Below are positions 18,095-26,901 of a stretch of 64,000 nt of DNA, in pieces (the stretch's first letter is position 1; every line of letters begins with the position of its first letter). The stretch covers positions 353,434 through 417,433 of the forward strand of contig NZ_AFWV01000003.1 in assembly GCF_000223985.1 (NCBI RefSeq). The letters are read 5' to 3'. The translations under genes and the position numbers were made by a program. Source of the DNA: Thiocapsa marina 5811. Lineage in GTDB: Bacteria > Pseudomonadota > Gammaproteobacteria > Chromatiales > Chromatiaceae. Below the pieces are notes generated by a model that was not told the origin of the DNA, did no database searches, and saw only the letters and a list, made by a program, of their open reading frames with translations.

Positions 18095-19908
18095 GCAGGA
18101 TCGACCGCCGCCCCGACCCGTCTGCCGGGTGCATCTCCTTCACGATCCGGCATCGATGCGCGGGTTCCGGGGGTGGATGGCTCCTCGGCCTCGTGTTTCT
18201 GCTCCTCCTCGGCGTCGGCGCTCAGGCAGGTGCAGCCGAGGAGATCCTCTCCTTCCACAGCGATCTTGCGATCCAGTCCGACGGCAGCCTCGAGGTGACC
18301 GAGACGATCGCGATTCGCGCCGAGGGCAGCGAGATCCGCCGCGGCATCGTGCGCGAGTTTCCGACTCGTTATCGCGACCGGCTCGGCAACCAGGTCCGCG
18401 TCGGATTCGAGCTTCTCGGTGTGGAGCGCGACGGTGAGCCGGAGCCCAATTTCATCGAGCGCGTCTCAAACGGCGTGGAGATCAACACCGGCAACGATGA
18501 TTTTCTCGCTGTTCCGGCGACCTACACCTATCGCATCCGCTACCGCACGACCCGTCAGCTCGGTTTCTTCGAGGGGCACGACGAGCTCTACTGGAACGTC
18601 ACCGGCACCGGTTGGATCTTTCCGATCCTCGCGGCGAGCGCCACGGTTCGGCTTCCCGCCGAGGTTCCGATCGAGAAGATCACGGCCGAGGGCTATACGG
18701 GTCCTCAGGGTGCCGTCGGTCGAGATCTGGTGGCCGAGGTGGTCGGGCCCGACGAGATCCGTTTCGCGACGACACGCCCTCTCGGTGTCGGCGAGGGTCT
18801 GACGATCGTTGCAGGCTTCCCGAAAGGTCTGGTCGCGGAGCCGACCAATGCCCGGCGTCTCGGCTGGCTCCTGTACGACAATCGCGGCGTGCTGGTCGCC
18901 CTGGTCGGGCTGATCCTGCTGCTTGCCTATTACGGGACCACCTGGTGGCGCGTGGGGCGGGATCCGCAGGCCGGCCCGATCTTTCCGCACTACCGTCCCC
19001 CGGATGGACATTCACCCGCGGGTCTGCGGTATCTGAGCCGGATGGGCTACGACCACCGTTGCTTTGCCGCCGATCTGGTCGAGACGGCGGTGAAGGGCCA
19101 TGTGGTGATCCATCAGGAAAAGGCCGGTTGGCGCGAGGCATGGCGGCTCGAGCGTTTGCACGGCGCCGACCCGGCCGCACTCACGGCGAGTCAAGCGACC
19201 TTGCTTCGGCTGCTCTTCGCCAAGGGCGATCAGCTGGTACTGACCAACAAGCAGGCGGATCGGGTCGGGCCGGCGCAGAAGGGCCACACGCAGAGCCTCG
19301 CGCAGCTCTATAGCCCGCGTTTTTTTCTCGTCAACGACGGCAAGCTCGGCTTGGGGATCGCCTTCTCCGTGCTCTACGGCGGTTTGGCCTGGATGGTCGC
19401 GGGCGGAGACGGAATCCCGGCCATGCTCGTCTTGTTCGGGCTTGCCATCGGTGCGCATGTCCTCTTTGCTTGGCTGCTGAAGGCCCCGACCACCGAGGGC
19501 AGAGCGCTGCTCGACCGAATCGAGGGCCTCAAGCTCTACCTGAGTGTCGCCGAGCGCGATGAGTTGAAGGCGCTCCCCGGACCGAGCAGCGAGGCTTCGC
19601 CCGTGCTGGATGCCGAACGCTACGAGGCGCTGTTGCCTTATGCCCTGGCGCTGGATGTCGAAGAGGCCTGGACCCGCAAGTTCACGCTTGCCGTCGGCGC
19701 CGCCGCCGCGGCGGCCGCCGCAGGCGGCATATCCTGGTATCGAGGCCGCGGTACCGCGGGGGATCTCTCTCGCGTGAGTCGGTCGCTCGGCCAAACCCTC
19801 AGTCGTCAGATCGCCTCATCCGCGACGCCGCCCGGCAGCAGCTCGGGCGGAGGTGGCGGCGGCTCCTCCGGAGGCGGCGGCGGGGGCGGCGGAGGGCGCG
19901 GGCGCTAG
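18091..19908 (+). CDS. DUF2207 membrane protein with glycine-rich tail
   Basis: A 605-residue membrane protein of the DUF2207 family, the usual partner of LemA. After an N-terminal signal or anchor (residues 28-50), an extracytoplasmic domain carries the family's ILSFHSDLAIQSDGSLEVTE opening and RRGIVREFPTRYRDRLGN. A membrane helix near residue 270 (GVLVALVGLILLLAYYGTTW) leads to a cytoplasmic part, then one or two more hydrophobic segments near 430-460. The end is a low-complexity tail of glycine and serine (about 25 residues), common in this family. The start overlaps the lemA stop. Function is not established; the pair is often linked to envelope stress or surface properties. Confidence 0.88.
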   Translation: MSRIDRRPDPSAGCISFTIRHRCAGSGGGWLLGLVFLLLLGVGAQAGAAEEILSFHSDLAIQSDGSLEVTETIAIRAEGSEIRRGIVREFPTRYRDRLGNQVRVGFELLGVERDGEPEPNFIERVSNGVEINTGNDDFLAVPATYTYRIRYRTTRQLGFFEGHDELYWNVTGTGWIFPILAASATVRLPAEVPIEKITAEGYTGPQGAVGRDLVAEVVGPDEIRFATTRPLGVGEGLTIVAGFPKGLVAEPTNARRLGWLLYDNRGVLVALVGLILLLAYYGTTWWRVGRDPQAGPIFPHYRPPDGHSPAGLRYLSRMGYDHRCFAADLVETAVKGHVVIHQEKAGWREAWRLERLHGADPAALTASQATLLRLLFAKGDQLVLTNKQADRVGPAQKGHTQSLAQLYSPRFFLVNDGKLGLGIAFSVLYGGLAWMVAGGDGIPAMLVLFGLAIGAHVLFAWLLKAPTTEGRALLDRIEGLKLYLSVAERDELKALPGPSSEASPVLDAERYEALLPYALALDVEEAWTRKFTLAVGAAAAAAAAGGISWYRGRGTAGDLSRVSRSLGQTLSRQIASSATPPGSSSGGGGGGSSGGGGGGGGGRGR

Positions 19909-19918
19909 GACAAGCGCC

Positions 19919-20018
19919 GTAGGGTGGACGAGCGAGGCCCGTAGGGTGGACGAGCGCAGCGCAGTCCACCGAACCCAGCGCCGCCGCTGGTGGACTGCGC
20001 TGCGCTCGTCCACCCTAC
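19919..20018. repeat. GTAGGGTGGACGAGCG-type palindromic intergenic repeat
   Basis: This 100-base element follows the DUF2207 stop. It contains one short arm (19919-19934), then a pair of 30-base arms in inverted orientation (19941-19970 and 19989-20018), separated by about 18 bases. Each arm also has internal dyad symmetry. Copies occur at 35093-35173 and, as a single arm, at 13746-13775. It sits between convergent genes. Confidence 0.88.
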
Positions 20019-20080
20019 CGTTGTGCTCTTCCGGCTCGGGAGACCGACGCGCCGCGCTTGAGGTTAAAATGATATGGTTT

Positions 20081-21139
20081 TTAATCCATTAGATCGACCT
20101 CGATCCCAAACGCGGCGAGCGCCTCGCGGCGCGCGGCAAGGTAGCGTTGGAAGCTCGGCTCCCACAGGTAGGCACCCGTTGCGACGTAGTCCAAGGCGCC
20201 GTGGATATGGAATGCCTTGAAGTAGCCCTCGGTGCGGAAGACCTCGCGCCCGGCGGCATCGAAGAAGACCAGGCTGGGCGTGTACTTGATGCCGAGCTCC
20301 GCGGCCCAGTCGCGGATCGGGATCTCGCGCCCGTCGACCGTCTGCACGGGGTCGCGCGAATAGGTATCCAGGATGGCCCCGTCGAAGCCGCTCAGCGAGT
20401 AGGCGAGCGGCTCGCGCTCGAGGATGTCCTCGTGCAGCTCGTCGCAGTCTCGGCAGGTCGGCTGCTCGAACATCACCACCAAAGGACGCATGGATGTATC
20501 GCGGTTGTCGGCGAGCCTGAACGGGGCCTGCAAGAAGCCGCCTTGTTTATGCAAGGTGCCCTTGGCCTCGGTCGACTCGAGTCCGGCGGCATAATCGGCG
20601 AAAGACTCGCCGACCTGCTCGCGCCGCTCGGCGACATAGTCGAGCGCGGCCTTGAAGCGATGGGGCGGGAAATAGCCGTTGATCCGAAGAACGACCTGCC
20701 CGGCCTCGTCGAGCAGCAGCATCGTCGGCGTGAACTGGACCTTGAGGTCCGAGCCGAGTTGTTTCTCGGTGGTGAGCTCGCCGGACAGGCCGGTGACCTC
20801 CCGGTCACCCCAGAGATTGATGGCGACGACGTCGAAACTGCCCTGCATCAGACGGGCGATCGACTGATCGCCGAGGTTCTCCTGCAACAGCTTGGCGCAA
20901 TAGGGGCAGCCGTCCTGGTAAAAGTACAGCACTAGGCGCTTGTCCCGGGCGGTGGCCTCGGCGACATCCTCGCGAAGATCCAGAAAGGACGCCTTGAACC
21001 AGTCGGGTTGCTCGTGATAGCCGGGGTTCTGCATTCCGGGGGCCAGCTCTGCGGGTCCGTCGACGGCGGCCGAGGCGAGCGTGCCGAACAGCAGCAGGCT
21101 CCAGATTATGCGATGGATCCCAAGGGGAGGTGTCTTCAT
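20081..21139 (-). CDS. Exported protein with two thioredoxin-like domains
   Basis: A 352-residue periplasmic protein with a signal peptide (IIWSLLLFGTLASAAV). It carries two tandem thioredoxin folds. The first has the redox motif in YFYQDGCPYCAKL (CPYC, near residue 75) and the cis-proline loop VQFTPTMLLLD. The second has MFEQPTCRDCDEL (CRDC, near 230) and GIKYTPSLVFFD. SoxW-like thioredoxins of sulfur oxidizers are relatives of the single-domain form. The start ATG 21137-21139 has AGGAG nine bases upstream; the frame is open further but without signal-like sequence. It is downstream of aceK on the same strand with a 129-base gap. The redox partner is unknown. Confidence 0.8.
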   Translation of the reverse strand: MKTPPLGIHRIIWSLLLFGTLASAAVDGPAELAPGMQNPGYHEQPDWFKASFLDLREDVAEATARDKRLVLYFYQDGCPYCAKLLQENLGDQSIARLMQGSFDVVAINLWGDREVTGLSGELTTEKQLGSDLKVQFTPTMLLLDEAGQVVLRINGYFPPHRFKAALDYVAERREQVGESFADYAAGLESTEAKGTLHKQGGFLQAPFRLADNRDTSMRPLVVMFEQPTCRDCDELHEDILEREPLAYSLSGFDGAILDTYSRDPVQTVDGREIPIRDWAAELGIKYTPSLVFFDAAGREVFRTEGYFKAFHIHGALDYVATGAYLWEPSFQRYLAARREALAAFGIEVDLMD

Positions 21140-21267
21140 CGTTCCAGTCTCCTGTGCTGTGCATCGAGGCTGCCGAGCGCAGGTGCGCGCAACGGTTCCC
21201 CTTGTTTTAATGCGGCTCGGGCGCCGGAGGCGCCTTCGCTCGAGATGGTCGGCGATTGCCGATGTTT

Positions 21268-23034
21268 CTAACTGTCGTGATCGGATGCGACCGGATCGGC
21301 GCGATCGAAACGACGCTCCTCTGCGTAGGGGAAGACATCTTCCAGATGCCCCGCCCGGATGTGCTCCTGACGGGCCTGCCACCAGGCGGGGTCGAACAGC
21401 TCGCTGTGCAGCTCGCGAAAGACCTTGCGGATTCGCGGGTCGGTCAGGAGGAAGGTCTCGAACTCCTCGGGGAAGACGTCGTTCGGCCCTGCGCTGTACC
21501 AGACCTCCTCGGCCATCTCCATCTCGGGGTAGGGTGCGGGCGGGATCTCCCGAAAACGGCACTCCGTCAGGTAACACAGCTCGTCGTAGTCGTAGAAGAC
21601 GACGCGACCCTGACGCGTGACCCCGAAGTTCTTGAACAGGAAATCACCCGGGAAGATGTTGGCTGCCGCGAGCTGCTTGATCGCATCGCCGTATTCGCCG
21701 ATCGCGTGGCGGATGTCGTCGTCGTCGGCGGTATGCAGATAGAGATTCAACGGCGACATGCGCCGCTCGATATAGAGATGTTTGATGATGAGCTGATCGC
21801 CGTCGGACTCGAGACTCTTTGCGCAGTCGCTCTCCAACATCTCGATGAGGGCAGCCGAGAAGCGGTGGCGCGGAAAGGCGACGTGCGAGTACTCCCAGGA
21901 GTCGGCCATCCGCCCGACGCGATCATGCAGCTTCACCAGCTGGTATTTCTCCTTGACGGTCTCCCGCGTCATCTCCTTCGGTGGCGGGAAACGGTCCTTG
22001 ATGACCTTGAAGACGAAGGGAAACGACGGGAGCGTGAAGACGCACATCACCATCCCGCGGATGCCGGGGGCGATCACGAAATCGTCGGCCGAATACCTCA
22101 GATGTTTGAGGAAGTCGCGGTAGAACTCGGCCTTGCCGAACTTCTGTAGGCCGATGGCCGTATAGAGCTCGGCCTTGCCCTTGTGCGGCATCAAGGGTCG
22201 CAGGAAATCGACGACCGCAGCCGGCACCTCGGTATCGACCATGAAGTAGGCGCGCGAGAAGCTGAAGACATCCGAGATCTCGTCCCCGCCCGAGAGCAGC
22301 GTGTCGACATAGAGTCCGCCGGGCGAGCCATCGTGTCCCTCGTCGTTGAGGATCGGGATCGCGAACGGGATCTGGTCCGCCCCGTTAATGGCCTTGCCGA
22401 TGATGTAGGCGGCCTTGTTGCGGTAGAAGGGCTCGGAGAGGACGGCGAGCTGAAAATTCTGGTGCAGCGCGCGCCTGCGCGGGAAGCGGTCCCGCACGGC
22501 GCGCATCAGGCAGCGGATGTCGTGCCGGCGGTTTCGGAAGGGGCGCTGAAAACCCATGTCGCCGAGGATGCGGGCGATCACCCGCGCGAAACCGTCGCGC
22601 GCAGGGTAGTAGGGTCGAAAGATCGGGATCTCGGCCTCGAGGTGTTCGGTCGAGATCATCGGCCAGACGAAGATATAGCTGTTGTTGTAGTAGCGCCGAT
22701 CGAAGAGCCTGCAGAACACCGAGTTGTAATAGGTCTCGGCGAGCTCGGGTTGGTGGTGCAGCGGCAGGAGGCGCATGTACTCGATCTTGACGCGTCGCCA
22801 CAGGATGTCTGTGGGGTCGCGCAGATGAAACTCGCGGCGCAGCAGGGCGACCGTCTCGCCGACCCGCTCGTCGTAATAGCTGATCCGCTCGCGCGCCGCG
22901 GCCTGAACAGCCGGCCAATCCGCCGACTCGAAGCGTTCCCGCGCCCGGCCGGTGATCTCGCGAAAGAGCCGGTAGTGACGCCCGAATCCGTCGAGGATCG
23001 CCTCGGCAATCTGTTTCGCCTCGGTCCACGCCAT
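21268..23034 (-). CDS. aceK: Isocitrate dehydrogenase kinase/phosphatase
   Basis: A 588-residue bifunctional enzyme that phosphorylates isocitrate dehydrogenase to divert isocitrate into the glyoxylate shunt and dephosphorylates it again. The whole length is AceK-like. Blocks include DVFSFSRAYFMVDTEVPAAV, the ATP-binding MVMCVFTLPSFPFVFKVIKD with its lysine, and the kinase-type IFPGDFLFKNFGVTRQGRVV with VFYDYDELCYLTECRF, which carries the catalytic aspartates. Isocitrate lyase (aceA) lies about 8.6 kb away rather than in an aceBAK operon. The start ATG 23034 matches family length. Confidence 0.96.
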   Translation of the reverse strand: MAWTEAKQIAEAILDGFGRHYRLFREITGRARERFESADWPAVQAAARERISYYDERVGETVALLRREFHLRDPTDILWRRVKIEYMRLLPLHHQPELAETYYNSVFCRLFDRRYYNNSYIFVWPMISTEHLEAEIPIFRPYYPARDGFARVIARILGDMGFQRPFRNRRHDIRCLMRAVRDRFPRRRALHQNFQLAVLSEPFYRNKAAYIIGKAINGADQIPFAIPILNDEGHDGSPGGLYVDTLLSGGDEISDVFSFSRAYFMVDTEVPAAVVDFLRPLMPHKGKAELYTAIGLQKFGKAEFYRDFLKHLRYSADDFVIAPGIRGMVMCVFTLPSFPFVFKVIKDRFPPPKEMTRETVKEKYQLVKLHDRVGRMADSWEYSHVAFPRHRFSAALIEMLESDCAKSLESDGDQLIIKHLYIERRMSPLNLYLHTADDDDIRHAIGEYGDAIKQLAAANIFPGDFLFKNFGVTRQGRVVFYDYDELCYLTECRFREIPPAPYPEMEMAEEVWYSAGPNDVFPEEFETFLLTDPRIRKVFRELHSELFDPAWWQARQEHIRAGHLEDVFPYAEERRFDRADPVASDHDS

Positions 23035-23088
23035 GGTCTTGCCTCGCTGTACCTTGCCGGATCGATCGCCGCCGGGTGGTTTAGTGAC

Positions 23089-23176
23089 TTAAACCGCGCC
23101 TGGAGCGGCATCCGTAGTGATTGGATTGGATCCGCCACGGTTGAAACCACGAGAGCCGGAGCTGGCGCGGTCCATG
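23089..23176. repeat. Degenerate copy of TTAAACCGCG inverted-repeat element
   Basis: The left end reads CTTAAACCGCGCC and the right end GGAGCTGGCGCGGTCC, so the right terminus has lost the final TTTAAG. The subterminal GGAGCTGGCGC matches the copies at 33737 and 35183. It lies just upstream of aceK, 55 bases from the start codon, and is followed at once by a second, intact copy. Confidence 0.6.
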
Positions 23177-23193
23177 ATGATGAAAAATGAAAA

Positions 23194-23282
23194 TCTTAAA
23201 CCGCGTCCCCGCTCAGGCTTCGGGAGTGCACGTACCGGCGGACTCACTCGGAGCTCGGCCTCTCGCTCTGGACGCGGTTTAA
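23194..23282. repeat. Intact TTAAACCGCG inverted-repeat element at the rraA stop codon
   Basis: An 89-base element bounded by TTAAACCGCGTCC and GGACGCGGTTTAA, a perfect 13-base terminal inverted repeat. The terminal TAA on the minus strand is the stop codon of rraA. Similar elements occur at 33737, 35183, 46539, 54377 and 58408. Confidence 0.85.
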
Positions 23283-23797
23283 TCGAGATCCAACGGCACG
23301 TCGGCCACCAGGATGCCGTCTTCGTCGCAGTACACCTCATCGCCCGGGGTGAAGCGCAGACCGGCGAAGGTGACCGGGATATCCCGTTGACCTTCACCGC
23401 GCCTGTGGCTCTTGCGTGGATGTGTCCCCAATGCCTTGACGCCCAGCGGCATGGCGGCGATGTCGCGACTGTCCCGGATGCACCCGTAGAGGATGACGCC
23501 GGCCCAGCCTTGCTCGACCGCGCCCGCCGCAATCAGGTCTCCGAGCATGGCGCAGCGCATCGAGCCGCCGGCATCGACCACCAGGACGCGGCCGTGGCCG
23601 GGTTCGGCGAGGGTCGACTTTACCGGAGAGTTGTCTTCGAAACACTTGACGGTCACGACCGGGCCGCAGAATCGGACCTGACCGCCGAAATCTCGAAAGA
23701 TCGGGTCGCAGATGCGGACGCGTTCGTCGTATCGATCGGAGAGGTCAGCGGTTTTGAAGTCGGGCTTGTGGGGCGCGGACGGGGTTTGAGTCGGCAT
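23279..23797 (-). CDS. rraA: RraA family protein (regulator of RNase E activity A or related aldolase)
   Basis: A 172-residue protein of the RraA family. Family blocks are TADLSDRYDERVRICDP, VLVVDAGGSMRCAMLGDLIA, WAGVILYGCIRDS and the later GDEVYCDEDGILV. In enterobacteria RraA binds RNase E and slows mRNA decay; many relatives are instead metal-dependent HMG/oxaloacetate aldolases, so the activity here is open. Length and order match RraA. The stop codon TAA is provided by the end of the inverted-repeat element at 23194-23282. It is followed on the same strand by that element pair and then aceK. Confidence 0.88.
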   Translation of the reverse strand: MPTQTPSAPHKPDFKTADLSDRYDERVRICDPIFRDFGGQVRFCGPVVTVKCFEDNSPVKSTLAEPGHGRVLVVDAGGSMRCAMLGDLIAAGAVEQGWAGVILYGCIRDSRDIAAMPLGVKALGTHPRKSHRRGEGQRDIPVTFAGLRFTPGDEVYCDEDGILVADVPLDLD

Positions 23798-23956
23798 CGG
23801 CGGTCGTGGGCGGGTCTGTCGGCGGAGCCACGAGTATATACCGAGCGCGCCCGGTTTTTTCGCTGCATCGCGCGCCCTGCGCCGGCGTTGCGCCTCTGCG
23901 CCGCAGGGCTCGTCGGCGCACCTAGTCTCGGCACGCGCGACGCAGCCGACCCTGCC

Positions 23957-24367
23957 TTAAGCGGGGAGGCTTTCGGGGGATCGCACGAGCGCCTTGACCC
24001 AGCCTTCCATTGCCGAGTTCGCCAAGGGCATGGGGGCCTCGAGGAAGGTAATGACGAACCGATCGGCCTTCTCGACCACACCGATCGAGCGAGGCCGTAC
24101 CGCCATCACATGGGCGTCCTTCAGGTGGGTTCCGAAGCAGAAGATGACGTGCTTCGCGGCGAGGATGTCGTCGGCGATCTCGCCTTCTTCAAGCGCTCGG
24201 GTGTGCGCATAGTGATCGAAGGTGGAGATCAATTCGGCGATCTTATGCCGCGCAATGCAGCCCTTCAGGTACTCGATAATGGCCTCGGCATCCTTCATCG
24301 TCGTTTCCGGTTTGGGGAGCTCAAGGCTGTACACGGGGTATTTCTCTTGCAGAAGGGATTGTTTCAT
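23957..24367 (-). CDS. Conserved hypothetical protein, possibly DUF6858
   Basis: A 136-residue soluble protein without signal peptide or membrane helix. I believe it belongs to the small DUF6858 family, from the pattern KYPVYSLELPKPETT at the N-terminus, STFDHYAHTRALEEGEI in the middle and VRPRSIGVVEKADRFVITFL near the end; this assignment is from memory. The function is unknown. It has single histidines in FDHYAH and GTHLKDAH but no obvious catalytic motif. It lies upstream of rraA on the same strand, about 160 bases apart, and diverges from the TDT transporter region. Confidence 0.6.
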   Translation of the reverse strand: MKQSLLQEKYPVYSLELPKPETTMKDAEAIIEYLKGCIARHKIAELISTFDHYAHTRALEEGEIADDILAAKHVIFCFGTHLKDAHVMAVRPRSIGVVEKADRFVITFLEAPMPLANSAMEGWVKALVRSPESLPA

Positions 24368-24688
24368 TGGCGTCGCTCCGGAGTCTTGGGAGGTGATGAT
24401 GCCGCGGTGCGGGAATGTTGCGAGGCCCGACCGCGGCGAAGTCCGACCGCGAGACTATGGATTGATGCACGGCTTCGCATTGAAGATTCACAATCGGCGA
24501 CGGGGCCGCCGTGGGACGCGGGCCACCGGATAAACCCGAGCTGGCTAGTCTGAGATTTGTCAATGCATCCCACCGCAGCGATGCCTAGACTGCGCATCAA
24601 CCTCATTCTCCGAGCAGAGGTCGGGTGCCCCGGTCGGGAAGACCGAAGCGCTCGACGACCCTGCTCGACATACCATCGGAGCCAGACC
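24368..24688. other. Divergent intergenic region
   Basis: This region separates the DUF6858-like gene (minus) from the small membrane protein and TDT transporter (plus). No further gene was recognised. It presumably holds both promoters; no clear operator or hairpin terminator was seen. Confidence 0.45.
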
Positions 24689-24829
24689 ATGACCCAGCAA
24701 TCCCGGATCGTTACGCGCTCGACACGCACCGCAACAGCGGCGACGCCTTACTGGTTGTGGGCGCCGGTGCTAGCGACCACGACGATGCTCGCTGTTCTCT
24801 TGTTCGCGCCCATGCCGTCGGTTCTTTGA
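24689..24829 (+). CDS. Small single-span membrane protein upstream of TDT transporter
   Basis: A possible 46-residue protein starting MTQQSRIVTRS, with a hydrophobic C-terminal half (YWLWAPVLATTTMLAVLLF) that could form one membrane helix. The ATG at 24689 has GGAG seven bases upstream. It ends 19 bases before the TDT transporter gene and is on the same strand, so cotranscription is likely. I know no family for it, and a chance open frame cannot be excluded. Confidence 0.45.
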   Translation: MTQQSRIVTRSTRTATAATPYWLWAPVLATTTMLAVLLFAPMPSVL

Positions 24830-24848
24830 GGGAGGGTGCCTGTACATC

Positions 24849-25820
24849 ATGGAGACTTCCACCAAGACGCCCGGGCGGCTCGAGCACTTCCCGATCTCCT
24901 TCTTCGCGATGGTGATGGGCCTTTCGGGCCTCACCATCGGCTGGGAGAAGGCCCAGGCGGTCCTCGCCCTCGACTTGGGCATCACCCCCTGGCTGATCGG
25001 CGTGACGAGCACGCTCTTCATTGTCTTGATGCTGCTCTATATGGCCAAGCTTGCCATGTACCGGCAGGCTGTCATTCAAGAGTTGCGACATCCGGTAAAG
25101 CTCAATTTCTTTCCGACCATCTCGATTAGCTTGCTCTTGCTCTCTATCGCCTTTCTGCCGGTGATGAGTGACGTGAGTCGTGCGCTCTGGATGGCGGGTA
25201 CGGCGCTTCATCTCGTTTTCACGCTCTATGTCGTGAATGTTTGGATCCATCATGAGCACTTTCAGGTGCATCATATGAATCCGGCCTGGTTCATTCCGGC
25301 GGTCGGCAACGTCTTGGTTCCGGTGGCCGGAGTCCCCTTGGGTTATCAGGACATTTCCTGGTTCTTCTTCAGTACCGGAATGCTGTTCTGGCTGATCCTG
25401 ATGACGATCATCTTTTACCGGGTGCTGTTTCATCATCCGATCGAAGAGCGCTTGATGCCGACGCTCTTCATTCTAATCGCTCCGCCTGCTGTCGGCTTCA
25501 TTGCCTATTCGCGACTGATCGGAGAGCTCGATGCCTTTGCGCGCGTGCTCTACTTCATCGGTCTCTTTTTGACCTTGCTTCTGTTCACCCAGGCAAACCG
25601 ATTCCTGAAGCTCGGATTCTTCCTTTCATGGTGGGCCTACTCCTTCCCGCTGGCGGCGATCGGCATCGCGAGTCTCTTGATGTTCGAGCGCACCGGGCAG
25701 GATATCTACCGCTATCTCGGGCTCGGTCTGCTGACCCTGCTGACCGGAATCGTCACCTTGTTGCTCGCACGCACCGCCATCGCGGTCCGGCGCAACGGGA
25801 TCTGTGTTTCCGGTCACTGA
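24849..25820 (+). CDS. TDT/SLAC1 family transporter or anion channel (TehA-like)
   Basis: A 323-residue integral membrane protein with about ten hydrophobic helices from residue 15 to 310. The opening FPISFFAMVMGLSGLTIGW is the family signature of tellurite-resistance/dicarboxylate (TDT) transporters and SLAC1 anion channels, and HHMNPAWFIPAVGNVLVPVA near residue 140 is their second conserved block. Members carry anions such as dicarboxylates, sulfite or chloride; the substrate cannot be told here. A role in sulfite export would fit a sulfur oxidizer but is only inference. Two histidine-rich loops (VNVWIHHEHFQVHH and VLFHHPIEER) stand out. Confidence 0.85.
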   Translation: METSTKTPGRLEHFPISFFAMVMGLSGLTIGWEKAQAVLALDLGITPWLIGVTSTLFIVLMLLYMAKLAMYRQAVIQELRHPVKLNFFPTISISLLLLSIAFLPVMSDVSRALWMAGTALHLVFTLYVVNVWIHHEHFQVHHMNPAWFIPAVGNVLVPVAGVPLGYQDISWFFFSTGMLFWLILMTIIFYRVLFHHPIEERLMPTLFILIAPPAVGFIAYSRLIGELDAFARVLYFIGLFLTLLLFTQANRFLKLGFFLSWWAYSFPLAAIGIASLLMFERTGQDIYRYLGLGLLTLLTGIVTLLLARTAIAVRRNGICVSGH

Positions 25821-25949
25821 CGCCGTCGGCAGATGCGGGACGACGCGTTTGCGAATCCGTCGTCTCGATGCCACGACCCTTTCCCGAGTCGGCAGACCCC
25901 TCTCTCGGTCGCCGAGCCGCTGAACCGATTCTGTACTCGAGGAGCCACC

Positions 25950-26801
25950 ATGTCCGACGTCACCTCCACGGTGAAATCCAAATCCATCTATCCCTTTGTT
26001 TTTCTAGTTCTATCGTTCTCGGCAGGACTTCTGTTGGCCTATTCGCGCGGGCCGCAGACCCTGCCGGCCGAGCCGCCTCCGACCCAGCCGTTGGTGACCG
26101 AGCCGTTGGTGACCGAAACACGTGTAAACCCTGACGTCGGGGCGTCGGAGAGCGCCATCGCGACGCCCGTCGGGATGGATGCTCGAGCGGAGACGGATGC
26201 ACTGGATACGCGTTTGAGCGATGCGGAAGCCAAGATTCAGCATCTCGAGCGGGAGCTGGTCGCGGTGGCTGAGCAGCAGACGGCGGTCGCGCTCGTGGTC
26301 GAGGCGCAGCAAGACCGCCTGGCCGAGATGCTCGCCGACACCGATACCGGGGTCGCAGCCGCAAGCGACTCGGCCGCCGCAGACGCCATATCCTCCGCGA
26401 GTCCGTTGCAGGATGACCTTGTGCGTCTCGGCGCGCGACCGACCGAGCGCGGCTATTTAGTAACACTGACCGAGTCGGAGCTGCGCTTTCCGGTCGGCGG
26501 GAGTGCGCTTTCATCGAAGCGTCCCGAGAGCCTCGGTGCCATTGCCGAGGTTCTCGCGCGACATGAACAACTGAGCGCGCGGGTCGAGGGTCATACCGAT
26601 CGTTCCGGCAGCGCAGCGAAGAACCTCGCGCTCTCCCGGGAACGTGCGCAGTCGGTCAAGGATGCCTTGGCTGCGATGGGCATCGACGCTGAACGCATCG
26701 AGATCTTCGGGATAGGGGAGGCTCAACCGATCGATGAGAGTGGAACCGCCGAGGCGCGGCAGCGCAATCGCCGTGTCGAGGTTTATCTGATCGAGAACTG
26801 A
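25950..26801 (+). CDS. OmpA-family peptidoglycan-binding protein
   Basis: A 283-residue envelope protein. It has one N-terminal membrane helix (IYPFVFLVLSFSAGLLLAY), a proline- and acid-rich linker, a predicted coiled-coil near residues 80-125 (LDTRLSDAEAKIQHLERELV), and a C-terminal OmpA domain from about residue 180. The OmpA domain shows LSARVEGHTDRSGSAAKNLA and NLALSRERAQSVKDAL with the diaminopimelate-binding aspartate and arginine, then QRNRRVEVYLIEN. The start at ATG 25950 has GAGGAG six bases upstream. A short direct repeat of PLVTE occurs in the linker. It probably tethers the inner membrane to peptidoglycan. Confidence 0.88.
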   Translation: MSDVTSTVKSKSIYPFVFLVLSFSAGLLLAYSRGPQTLPAEPPPTQPLVTEPLVTETRVNPDVGASESAIATPVGMDARAETDALDTRLSDAEAKIQHLERELVAVAEQQTAVALVVEAQQDRLAEMLADTDTGVAAASDSAAADAISSASPLQDDLVRLGARPTERGYLVTLTESELRFPVGGSALSSKRPESLGAIAEVLARHEQLSARVEGHTDRSGSAAKNLALSRERAQSVKDALAAMGIDAERIEIFGIGEAQPIDESGTAEARQRNRRVEVYLIEN

Positions 26802-26901
26802 ACGTCGAGAAACGCAATGCTTAAGGCGGGGATCTGCGATTCCTCAATGTCTTAAATATTAGTATTCGTTAATGTTCTGACATATCGAATCGACTCGGGA
26901 A

